Part shown: positions 13,433 to 20,870 of the stretch, one piece after another
Layout of the letters: the number at the start of each line of letters is the position of its first letter
Position numbering within the stretch: position 1 is the stretch's first letter
Source of the DNA: an uncultured Collinsella sp.
GTDB taxonomy: Bacteria; Actinomycetota; Coriobacteriia; Coriobacteriales; Coriobacteriaceae
Assembly (NCBI GenBank): GCA_900549555.1
Contig: UROO01000015.1
Coordinates: 1-29,885, forward strand
Direction of reading: 5' to 3'
Length of the DNA stretch: 29,885 bases
Program-made: the position numbers and the translations under genes
The notes under the pieces: model-generated
Told to the model about the DNA's origin: nothing
What the model saw: the letters and a program-made list of their open reading frames with translations, nothing else
Database searches by the model: none

Positions 13433-14616
13433 TCAGTCCCCTCCAGGATGCTGGTCAGTTGTGCGTCGCGCCAGAGCCCGTCCATGATCTTGGGCCAGAA
13501 GCTCTGGAAACGCAGGTAGCTTGCAGCGTTTTGGCGCGCGTAGGTCTTGGCCTCGTCAATACCGTGGCGCCAAATGCGCAGGTACCCCTCGTGCTCGCGG
13601 GTAAACATGCTGCGAACCATGGCGGTCTTGCGTACGCGGTCGTCGAGCTCGCGCGAAATCCACGGGCCCGGATAGGGCATGAGCGACGCGGCCGTGACGG
13701 GAACGAGCTCCTGCTGGTGCGCGGCAAACGTCAGCTTGGCACGCTCGTAGTACCAACGGTACACATCCTGCATAAAGCGCGGCGAGCGCTTCTCGGACTC
13801 GGGCGGCAGGTGACGAACGACCCACTCGTTGTCAAACCACACGTCGTAGCCAAACATGCGCATGTTAAAGAGGTAATCTAGGTCCTCACCTCGGGTGATA
13901 AACGGGTCAAACGCCACACGGGTAAAGGCGCGGGCATGAAGCGCCACAAGGCCGCCGCACACGTAGTTTGAACGCGAAATACGGGTGCCCGAGAGCGCCT
14001 TTTTCATCCAGCGATTAAACTCGATGCGTTTGGTCCACCAACGATGGCAAATGCCCACCTTGTCTGTGGGCGCCAACGGCGATCCGTCTCGATCGTAAAA
14101 GTAACCGCTCTTAACCAAAATCGGCAGGCCTTGACGCGTCTGCTGGCCCAGTGCATAGGTCGCGCGCTTCATAAAGTCGGCATCGATAACGGTCTCGTCG
14201 TCATCCAAAAAGACAACGGCATCGTGGCCGAGCACCGCAGCGCAGGCAAGCCCCATATTGCGAATGGCGCCGTATCCGCGCAGACTCACGCACTCGCCCG
14301 AGCCCTTGGGAGCAATCTGCGCCACACGGTCGGCGATACGCGATGCCTGGTTGTTGGTAACCACGGTGACCTTGAGCGTAGGGTGCGCGTCGACGATTTC
14401 GTGGACGCGCTTCGACACATCAGCCGTAGCCGAGATGGGGCAGACCACCAAAAGGATAATCCTCGGAATGTCGCGCACCTGCTCGAGCGAGGCCAGGCAG
14501 CGGTCGAGCTCGGGATTGGTGGCGTTGAGCTTCGTCGAGTGGTCATAGACGCCGGGAGCGTTTGCATGGGCCTCGTCGTCTGCCCAATATGTTGGAATCA
14601 CAACCGTGGCGTTCAT
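13429..14616 (-). CDS. GT2-family glycosyltransferase
   Basis: The 395-residue protein looks like a family 2 glycosyltransferase of the GT-A fold. It begins with MNATVVIPTYW, has the metal/nucleotide-sugar motif VVFLDDDETVID (DDDE at 139-142), an acceptor-side segment CGGLVALHARAF near 220, and RGEDLDY at 242-248 followed by H269, resembling the ED catalytic motif and late histidine of the family. I see no signal peptide and no clear membrane helix, so a cytoplasmic or peripheral protein acting on cell-surface glycan is likely; donor and acceptor are unknown. The ATG at 14616 has a strong GGGAGGGAAGG site, and the frame upstream lacks family features. Its stop overlaps the sensor kinase start, making a glycosyltransferase-kinase-regulator operon. 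Confidence 0.85.
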   Translation of the reverse strand: MNATVVIPTYWADDEAHANAPGVYDHSTKLNATNPELDRCLASLEQVRDIPRIILLVVCPISATADVSKRVHEIVDAHPTLKVTVVTNNQASRIADRVAQIAPKGSGECVSLRGYGAIRNMGLACAAVLGHDAVVFLDDDETVIDADFMKRATYALGQQTRQGLPILVKSGYFYDRDGSPLAPTDKVGICHRWWTKRIEFNRWMKKALSGTRISRSNYVCGGLVALHARAFTRVAFDPFITRGEDLDYLFNMRMFGYDVWFDNEWVVRHLPPESEKRSPRFMQDVYRWYYERAKLTFAAHQQELVPVTAASLMPYPGPWISRELDDRVRKTAMVRSMFTREHEGYLRIWRHGIDEAKTYARQNAASYLRFQSFWPKIMDGLWRDAQLTSILEGTE

Positions 14617-14636
14617 GCCTTCCCTCCCTGCAACAC

Positions 14637-14672
14637 AAAAACGGGGCTCCGCCAAACACAGGCGACGCCCCG
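14637..14672 (-). terminator. Terminator of MFS gene, or attenuator in the glycosyltransferase leader
   Basis: On the minus strand CGGGGCGTCGCC (14672-14661) and GGCGGAGCCCCG (14653-14642) pair with two mismatches, and TTTTT follows: a standard intrinsic terminator. It lies 115 bases beyond the MFS stop and only 20 bases before the glycosyltransferase ATG. A -10-like TATGAT (14689-14694) lies on its upstream side, so it could also act inside a leader transcript. Confidence 0.8.
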
Positions 14673-14786
14673 CGACCTAGCTGGTTCCATCATACCCACT
14701 TGGGCAAATCATTGCTCGCAAGTCGCAATGTTTATTGCGGATAACCCCAAAAGAGTACCGCGGACAGACACAATAGCTGCTCGCTC

Positions 14787-16046
14787 CTATGCGGTCTGCT
14801 CTGCCATCTGAGTCATGCGGGACAGACGGACCAGCAGCATAAAGCCAACGATCAGCAGCACGCCAATGGAAAGGACACCCAGCGACGGGTTGCCGGTCAG
14901 CGAGGTGACGACCGACACCAGGAAAGTGCCCATGACGCTTGCATAACGACCAAAGATGTCAAAGAAGCCGTAGTACTCGTTGGACTTTTCCTTGGGGATA
15001 ATGCGGCCAAAGTAGCTACGGCTGAGCGCTTGCACGCCGCCCTGGAACAGGCCGACCATAATGGCAAGCACCCAGAATTCGAAGGCGGTCTTTAGGAAGA
15101 ATGCGGCGAACAACACAATGCCCATGTAGGCGGCGACGGCCACCAGGATCATGTTGAGCGTGCCCACGCGTCCGGCGAGCTTGCCGTAGATGATGGCAGA
15201 CGGAAAGGCCACAAACTGCGTAACGAGCAGCGCCAGCACCAGCTGGGTCGAGTCGATGCCCAAAGCCGAGCCGTAGCTGGTAGCCATGGAAATGACCGTG
15301 TGGACGCCATCGATATAGAAGAAGAACGCGATCATGTAGACCAGCACGGTCTTGTTGTGGGCGATCTCGCGCATGGTGTGCCCGACCTCGGAGAACACAC
15401 CGCCCACGATGTGGCCGATGGTGTCCTCGGGACCGCGCTCGCGACCGTACTTTTGCTTATAGGTGCGAATGAGCGGCAGGGTAAAGATGAGCCACCAGGC
15501 ACCAGTGATGATAAACGACAGACGCGTTGCCAGCAAGGTGGGGACGCCAAGAGCGGGGCCACCCATGATGAGCGCCAGGCAGATGATGAACGGCACGGTG
15601 GAACCGATGTAGCCCCAGGCATAGCCCGAGCTGGACACGGCGTCCATGCGCTCGTCGGTGGTAATGTCGGGCAGCATGGCGTCGTAGAACGTCATAGAAG
15701 AGTTAAGGCCGATGGTGCACAGCACGTACACGGTCAAAAATGCCATGGCGGACATTGGGATAGCCTGCGCCAGGCAAAGAACCAGGCCCGTGAGGAAGAA
15801 GCCCAAGAAGAACTTAATCTTGTTGCCGGCGTAATCGGCAAGCGCGCCCAGAATGGGCATGAGCATGGCAATGACCAGCGAGGCGATCGTCTGAGCGTTG
15901 CCCCAAGCGACCACCAGGTCTGCCGAGGAAGCACCGGTATTGATGGCGTTAAAGTAGATGGGCACCACCGAGGTATTGAGCAACACGAGGGCCGAATTGC
16001 CCACATCGTACATAACCCAGTTACGCTCGAGCTTGGTGTATTTCAT
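14787..16046 (-). CDS. MFS transporter of the UMF1 (Atg22-like) family
   Basis: The 419-residue membrane protein has about 12 predicted helices and the N-terminal signature RNWVMYDVGNSA found in UMF1/Atg22-type major facilitators. A loop with MLPDITTDERMDAVSSSGYAWGY follows helix 4, and the late motif SRSYFGRIIPKEKSNEYYGF is typical of this group. The eukaryotic relative exports amino acids from the vacuole; bacterial substrates are not established, so efflux of amino acids or peptides is only a possibility. The ATG at 16046 has GAAGGGG eight bases upstream. It stands alone between the phospholipase-like gene and a terminator. A -10-like TACGAT preceded by GGGG lies upstream, but I see no matching -35. 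Confidence 0.85.
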   Translation of the reverse strand: MKYTKLERNWVMYDVGNSALVLLNTSVVPIYFNAINTGASSADLVVAWGNAQTIASLVIAMLMPILGALADYAGNKIKFFLGFFLTGLVLCLAQAIPMSAMAFLTVYVLCTIGLNSSMTFYDAMLPDITTDERMDAVSSSGYAWGYIGSTVPFIICLALIMGGPALGVPTLLATRLSFIITGAWWLIFTLPLIRTYKQKYGRERGPEDTIGHIVGGVFSEVGHTMREIAHNKTVLVYMIAFFFYIDGVHTVISMATSYGSALGIDSTQLVLALLVTQFVAFPSAIIYGKLAGRVGTLNMILVAVAAYMGIVLFAAFFLKTAFEFWVLAIMVGLFQGGVQALSRSYFGRIIPKEKSNEYYGFFDIFGRYASVMGTFLVSVVTSLTGNPSLGVLSIGVLLIVGFMLLVRLSRMTQMAEQTA

Positions 16047-16147
16047 GGACAGGGCCCCTTCGTATTCGCCCGATATGCAGTTAGTTCATCGTACCCCAAT
16101 TGCACAGAAGCGCTGGTAAGGATTCGGCAAAGGGGCACGCACGGGCC

Positions 16148-17092
16148 CTACTCCTCGCGGTCGAACTCCTCGTCGGCGTCGAGTACGCGGCCGCTATAGT
16201 TGATATGGCCGGTCACGGCATCCATGTCACCGGTCTCGATAAAGCGGGCAACGGTGAGCTCGTAATCGGTCAGCGCGCGCTCAAAGACCTCGGGGAAGCT
16301 CTCGGTCGAGACCTCATCGGTAAAGGGGTTCTTCCATGTCAGGTGGCCCAGGTTACCGGTGCGCTCGGGCAGCTCCGTTGTCACGCGATGAGCAAGGCCG
16401 TCGAGCAGCGAGTAGTCATGCACCAAGCCCTCAACCAGGGCAATCGCGCGCGTCTTTACCGAGCCGGCCGGCTCAATGGTGCGATAGAGCATCTGCATGT
16501 CCGAGACGGCGCCGGCGTACTCCCCCGCCGGGATGTCGATACCGTACACGCGCCCGGCGATGTAGCTCATCAGCACGCCGGCCACACGGTTGATGCGGTC
16601 GGTGGTGACGATCTCGCCCGCCGGCGGATAATCCTCGACCGTGGCACCGTCGCGCTTGAGCTGTAGCATCAGCACGTCCAGATCGCTTTCGAGCACGGCG
16701 TGAACTTGGCTGCCCGAAGCCTCGAGCTCGGGATCGGAATCTACAATGCCAAACTGCTGCTCGTAGACAAAGGGGTGGGCATTGCGGTCGAGTACATAGT
16801 GAGACAGCAGGCCCAGCGCAAAGGCGCGGCCCAGATTGGCGTCGCGCGGCTGCAGGTGCGACACGCCGTCGCGTAGGCACGAGAACTGGCGCGACATGCG
16901 CGAGCGGTGCATGACCTGAGCAAGCGATGTGCAGTCGGAAACGCGCGGCGTCAGGATGTGAAAGAAAAACGGGTCGGGACCTTGGTTTCCCAGGATAAAG
17001 GCGATGCGCTCCTCGTCGGACGTAATAACGCCCTGCGGAAGACGGTCGATGCTTTCCTCGCCAAACAGATGATGCGTAATGAGCGCGGGCAT
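16148..17092 (-). CDS. Zinc-dependent phospholipase C family protein
   Basis: The 314-residue protein matches the zinc-dependent phospholipase C family (PF00882). It starts MPALITHHLFGEE and has GNQGPDPFFFHIL, then LSHYVLDRNAHPFVY near residue 110, supplying histidine and aspartate metal ligands. No signal peptide is visible, unlike secreted clostridial alpha-toxin, so this looks like the widespread cytoplasmic branch of unknown substrate. The C-terminal tail is very acidic (DADEEFDREE). I chose the ATG at 17092 since AAAGGA lies five bases upstream and the family begins with MPALITH; a longer frame to 17122 lacks support. It has a candidate promoter of its own at 17125-17151. Phospholipase activity is inferred from the family only. 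Confidence 0.8.
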   Translation of the reverse strand: MPALITHHLFGEESIDRLPQGVITSDEERIAFILGNQGPDPFFFHILTPRVSDCTSLAQVMHRSRMSRQFSCLRDGVSHLQPRDANLGRAFALGLLSHYVLDRNAHPFVYEQQFGIVDSDPELEASGSQVHAVLESDLDVLMLQLKRDGATVEDYPPAGEIVTTDRINRVAGVLMSYIAGRVYGIDIPAGEYAGAVSDMQMLYRTIEPAGSVKTRAIALVEGLVHDYSLLDGLAHRVTTELPERTGNLGHLTWKNPFTDEVSTESFPEVFERALTDYELTVARFIETGDMDAVTGHINYSGRVLDADEEFDREE

Positions 17093-17124
17093 AATGATCC
17101 TTTCGATTTCATTCGATGTCACCC

Positions 17125-17151
17125 ATTATGCCCACCGCACGGTCATGCCAA
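17125..17151 (-). promoter_or_regulatory. Candidate promoter of phospholipase-like gene
   Basis: On the minus strand TTGGCA (17146-17151) and CATAAT (17125-17130) are 15 bases apart, shorter than ideal, and would start transcription about 25 bases before the ATG at 17092. GGG directly before the -10 is shared with several other candidate promoters here. Confidence 0.4.
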
Positions 17152-17184
17152 ACCTGCGGCGGTAAACGATGATATGCAGACTGC

Positions 17185-17919
17185 CTACGCAAGCCCCAAG
17201 TGCGCCTTGACTTCGGCTGCGCGACGACGGGACACAGGCACCGTCGAGGTTACGCGATCGAGCCTGAGCTCCATAAGACCCGTGGAACCGATCTCGACAT
17301 TATGCACGTCTTCCAAATTGACCAGATAACTGCGGTGGACACGGATAAAGCCCTCGGAGGCCAGGCGCCGCTCGAGCGAGGAAATCGACTCATTGATCAG
17401 GTATGTTCCCTCAGCGCAGACGGCGTTGCAAAAATCCGCGCGCGCCTCAAAGTAGCAGACATCCGCCACGGGAATGAACACCCTTTTGCCCCCACGATCC
17501 ACCGTCAGGCGCAAAGGCTGGCGCGGAGCATGGACGACACGGCGAGCGCCCAGGGCGGTCTCGATCTTGTCGAGTGCCTTTGACAAGCGGGCATCCTCGA
17601 CCGGTTTGACGATGTAATCGACAGCATCGAGGTTATAGGCATCAGCCGCATACTCGGCAAATGCCGTCACAAACACCACGACTGGCGGCGTCTTTAGGTT
17701 CTGCAGCGTCTCGGCAAGCTCAATTCCCGAGCGACCGGGCATGGTAATGTCTAAAAACAGCACGTCGGGCTTGTTCGACAGAATCGACTCCACGGCTTCG
17801 GTGACATTGCCCGCTTCGGCAATCTGTCCCACACGCGTATCCTTTTCCAACAGATAGCGTAGCTCAGCCCTAATGGGAGGCTCGTCATCAACCACCAAGA
17901 TGTTCCAGCCTTCGGACAT
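17185..17919 (-). CDS. LytTR-family response regulator (second pair)
   Basis: The 244-residue protein is a paralogue of the regulator at 11303-12019. The receiver domain has VVDDEPPIRAELRYLLEKD, the phospho-acceptor D57 (VLFLDITMPGRSG) and YIVKPVEDARL. The LytTR domain has ARADFCNAVCAEGTYL, FIRVHRSYLVNLEDV and TVPVSRRRAAEVKAHL. Identical motif order and near-identical receiver segments suggest an old duplication of a complete kinase-regulator pair. The ATG at 17919 is preceded by GAGGGGAA at a normal distance. It follows its presumed kinase (17958-19343) after 38 bases. No clear terminator follows before the phospholipase-like gene, so read-through is possible. Promoter targets are unknown; the neighbouring permease-amidohydrolase unit is one candidate. 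Confidence 0.92.
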   Translation of the reverse strand: MSEGWNILVVDDEPPIRAELRYLLEKDTRVGQIAEAGNVTEAVESILSNKPDVLFLDITMPGRSGIELAETLQNLKTPPVVVFVTAFAEYAADAYNLDAVDYIVKPVEDARLSKALDKIETALGARRVVHAPRQPLRLTVDRGGKRVFIPVADVCYFEARADFCNAVCAEGTYLINESISSLERRLASEGFIRVHRSYLVNLEDVHNVEIGSTGLMELRLDRVTSTVPVSRRRAAEVKAHLGLA

Positions 17920-17957
17920 ATGTGCTTCCCCTCTTTTTCTCTCAATCCAACCGCGTG

Positions 17958-19343
17958 CTACGCCGTCAACGGCGCAGGCTCATGCGGCTCGCCGTTCAGC
18001 TCGACGATGACCTGCGTTCCCACGCCCTCCTGGGACTTCACGCGCATGCCGGAATCTTCTCCGTAAAAGAAATGGATGCGCTGAAGCACGTTGAAGAGCG
18101 CCAGGCCGCAACCTCGCTTGACGGAGCCGTCGGCGGTAATGCTCTCGGGCTCCTCCAGGCGATGTTGCTCAAACAGATGCGCGCAGACCTCTTCGCTCAT
18201 ACCGATGCCATCGTCCTCGACGATGATCTCCAAACCGTCATCGGTCTCGAAAGCCCTAACATGAATAGAAAGCGGCTCGGTCTCGCGCTGCGCGTGCTTG
18301 ATGCAGTTTTCGAGCAACGGCTGCAAGATAAACGGCGGCACCATGCAATCGCGCACCTCAAAGTCGATATCGACCGAGACGCGCAGACGGCCGTCGCCAT
18401 AACGAGCCTGCATAAGATTGATATAGCGAGTGCCCTGTTCCACCTCGTGCTCGAGCGTTGTGAGGGTATCGGAATCAGAAAGCGTCTGACGGTAGTAGTT
18501 GGAGAAGTCGATCAGCAGCGACCTGGCCTTGTCCGGCTCGGTACGCACGAGCGACACGATGGTGCTGATGGTGTTAAACAGAAAATGAGGATCGACCTGC
18601 GATTGCAAGGCGCGCAGCTCCACGCGGGCCGTAAGCTCGTCCTGGCGCTCGAGCTCAAAGCTCGCAAGCTGCGTGGAAATAAGGTCGGCAAAGCCCGAGG
18701 CAAGCGCCGTCTGGCGCATATCGATGCTGCTCAGACGGGGATAATACAGCTCGAGCGTGCCCACGCAATGCCCGCGCACGGTAAGCGGTGCGACAATACC
18801 GGCGCGCAGGCGCGGAAAGTAGCCACCTGTCTCGGTCGAGGCATCGCGCGAGAACACGCTTTGCTCACCGCTGTTGATCACGTTGAGCGTAGTCCGCAGC
18901 ACCACCGGGGTGCCCGCGGGGCATTTTGCCGAGTCCTCGCCCCAGCTTGCCAACACCTGCTTGCCGTCGGTAAAGCAGATGGCAGAGGCGATAGTTTCGG
19001 ACAGGATGATCTTAGAGGCGCCTAGGGCAGCTTCGGGCGTAAGGCCGCGCGACGTGTAGGCGAATATTTTTGAAGCGATGGCGAGCGTGCGGTCGGTTGC
19101 GCTCGATGTGAGGTCGTCGGGAACGACAAAGACGTACGAGAAGAAGAAGCACAGCATGACCAAGCCGGCAATGACGACAACGGCCGGAACGGGATTGGGA
19201 TTATCGGTTAGATCCCAGATGAGCAGCAGGATAAGCAGCGGAACGACAATACCGAGCAAGATGGCTTGAACCACATGCTGAGCGGTACGAAAGACCTTGG
19301 TAGAGTTGTAGCTCTTGCCCAGAATCAGCCTATTGAGATCCAC
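17958..19343 (-). CDS. LytS-type sensor histidine kinase (second pair)
   Basis: This kinase has about 461 residues. Two membrane helices lie at about 24-44 and 53-75, then a GAF-like domain (AGIVAPLTVRGHCVGTLELYY) and a linker nearly identical in pattern to the first kinase (QTALASGFADLISTQLA). The phospho-acceptor motif is QVDPHFLFNTIS (H253), the N-box QPLLENCIKH (341-350) and the G-box DDGIGM (377-382). For the start I favour GTG at 19343, because AAGGAG lies exactly six bases before it; an in-frame ATG at 19349 directly abuts that site, and ATGs further upstream have none. It probably signals to the LytTR regulator 38 bases downstream. A terminator hairpin lies between it and the amidohydrolase gene, so its promoter must lie within or before that hairpin. 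Confidence 0.9.
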   Translation of the reverse strand: MDLNRLILGKSYNSTKVFRTAQHVVQAILLGIVVPLLILLLIWDLTDNPNPVPAVVVIAGLVMLCFFFSYVFVVPDDLTSSATDRTLAIASKIFAYTSRGLTPEAALGASKIILSETIASAICFTDGKQVLASWGEDSAKCPAGTPVVLRTTLNVINSGEQSVFSRDASTETGGYFPRLRAGIVAPLTVRGHCVGTLELYYPRLSSIDMRQTALASGFADLISTQLASFELERQDELTARVELRALQSQVDPHFLFNTISTIVSLVRTEPDKARSLLIDFSNYYRQTLSDSDTLTTLEHEVEQGTRYINLMQARYGDGRLRVSVDIDFEVRDCMVPPFILQPLLENCIKHAQRETEPLSIHVRAFETDDGLEIIVEDDGIGMSEEVCAHLFEQHRLEEPESITADGSVKRGCGLALFNVLQRIHFFYGEDSGMRVKSQEGVGTQVIVELNGEPHEPAPLTA

Positions 19344-19375
19344 CGTCATCTCCTTCTTACCGACGCACCCCATAG

Positions 19376-19403
19376 CAATAAAGAGGGCCGCAAGCGACCC
19401 TCT
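19376..19403 (-). terminator. Terminator behind amidohydrolase gene
   Basis: The stem AGAGGGTCGC / GCGGCCCTCT with a short loop, followed by TTTATT on the minus strand, lies 58 bases beyond the amidohydrolase stop and about 33 bases before the second kinase start. The T tract is short. An adjacent palindrome, ATTGCATTATGCAAT, lies about four bases on its upstream side. Confidence 0.6.
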
Positions 19404-19461
19404 CCATTGCATTATGCAATCAAATACTGTGTTTTACATCAAGCCATCGATGAACGGTAGC

Positions 19462-20739
19462 TTAGGCGCTGTACTTGTTTGCCTCGCCGAAGGTGCCGCC
19501 CTCGACAATCCAGCCGTCCTTCATGATGACGTCCATGTTGTCGGTGTTGAGCACGTGGATGTCGGCGGCGACGTCACCGTTGACGACCAGCAGGTCGGCG
19601 CACTTGCCGGCCTCGATGGACCCGGTCTCGTCCTCGATGTGGCACATCTTGGCACCGTTGAGGGTGGCACAGGTGATGGTCTCGACCGGGGTGAAGCCGA
19701 TCTTGTCGACGAACTCGTACATCTCCTCGATGGAGCAGGTGCCGTACGGGGTGACGAAGGAGAAGGAATCGGAGCCGATCGTCATGACGACGCCGCGCTT
19801 CTTGGCCTCGCGCAGGCAGTCGTAGTTGCGCTGCAGCTCCTTCTCGACCAGGGTGCCCTCGTACTTGTCGTGCAGCTCGGGGACGTAGACGGGCGGATAG
19901 GTGGCGTACCAGGTGGGCAGGAAGGCGATCGTCGGGGTGAAGAAGGTGCCCTGCTCGGCCATGAGGTCCATGGTGCGCTCATCGATATCGAAGCCGTGGA
20001 TCAGCTGCTCGCAGCCAAAGCGGACGGAATCGTAGGCAGCGGCGTGGTTGTTGTAGCAGTGGCTCCACACGGGGATGCCGACCATCTTGGCCTCTTCGAC
20101 CACAGCCTGAATCTCCTCGGAGCAGTAGTGCTGGTCGCGGCCGGAGTCCCAGCGCCAGATGCCGCCACCGGTAGCCCAGATCTTGATGGCATCGGGGTTC
20201 TCGCGCAGGCGACGACGGACGGCCTTGCGCAGATCCCAAGGACCGTCGACCTGATCGCCCCAGGGGTGCGATTCCTTGTTGAGCTCCTGGCTGCAGTGGT
20301 GGGAGTCGCCGTGGCCGGCAACGCGGCAGAAGCCAAGGCCGGTGGCCAGAACGCGCGGGCCCTTGAAGACGCCCTTGTCGATGCAGTCACGGATCTGGAT
20401 ACCAAAGCGGCCGATCTCGCAGACGGTGGTGAGGCCGTGGGTGAGGCAGTCGTAGGCCTGCTTGACGGCGACGGCCTGCTTCTCGAGAAGCGGCTGCATG
20501 ACCCAGTCGGTGTCATCGTCGGTCAAGTTGCCCGAGAAGTGCAGGTGGGTGTCGATCAGGCCGGGAAGGACGGTCTTGCCGGCGGCGTCGATGACCTCAA
20601 CGCCCTCGGGAAGGTCCTGCATGGCGCCGGCGTACTCGATCTTGCCGTTGTCGTCGACGAGAACGAGGGAGTTCTCGACCGGCTCGGCACCGGTACCGTC
20701 GATGAGCTTGCCGCCAACGATTGCATACTTAGTGGACAT
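19462..20739 (-). CDS. Metal-dependent amidohydrolase (imidazolonepropionase/prolidase-like)
   Basis: The 425-residue enzyme belongs to the amidohydrolase superfamily with a TIM barrel and binuclear metal centre. Ligands visible in order are H65 and H67 (LPGLIDTHLH), a possible carboxylated lysine K186 (DAIKIWATGG), H227 (WSHCYNNH), H248 (LIHGF) and D324 (IGSDS). Relatives hydrolyse Xaa-Pro or Xaa-Arg dipeptides, N-acyl amino acids or cyclic amides; the exact substrate cannot be told. The region around 143-163, with GDSHHCSQELNKESHPWGD, looks like a substrate loop rich in histidine. AAGGAGG four bases before the ATG at 20739 is a very strong site. It follows the APC permease gene by 131 bases, so import and cleavage of an amino-acid derivative is a reasonable inference. 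Confidence 0.85.
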   Translation of the reverse strand: MSTKYAIVGGKLIDGTGAEPVENSLVLVDDNGKIEYAGAMQDLPEGVEVIDAAGKTVLPGLIDTHLHFSGNLTDDDTDWVMQPLLEKQAVAVKQAYDCLTHGLTTVCEIGRFGIQIRDCIDKGVFKGPRVLATGLGFCRVAGHGDSHHCSQELNKESHPWGDQVDGPWDLRKAVRRRLRENPDAIKIWATGGGIWRWDSGRDQHYCSEEIQAVVEEAKMVGIPVWSHCYNNHAAAYDSVRFGCEQLIHGFDIDERTMDLMAEQGTFFTPTIAFLPTWYATYPPVYVPELHDKYEGTLVEKELQRNYDCLREAKKRGVVMTIGSDSFSFVTPYGTCSIEEMYEFVDKIGFTPVETITCATLNGAKMCHIEDETGSIEAGKCADLLVVNGDVAADIHVLNTDNMDVIMKDGWIVEGGTFGEANKYSA

Positions 20740-20821
20740 GGTTCCTCCTTATGGATCCATATAGTGGGCGAGGCCGCGTTGGGTTAAGGCCTCACAAAGC
20801 TACCCAAGTGGTGCCGGGTTC

Positions 20822-20850
20822 GGTGCGCGGAAGAGAGGGTCCCGCGCACC
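20822..20850 (-). other. Hairpin between permease and amidohydrolase genes
   Basis: A perfect 9-bp stem (GGTGCGCGG / CCGCGCACC) with an 11-base loop starts about 21 bases beyond the permease stop. No T run follows on the minus strand, so it looks more like an mRNA processing or stabilising element than a terminator. It would help set different levels for the two products. Confidence 0.5.
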
Positions 20851-20870
20851 TGATCCGCCCCGGTTCGGCG

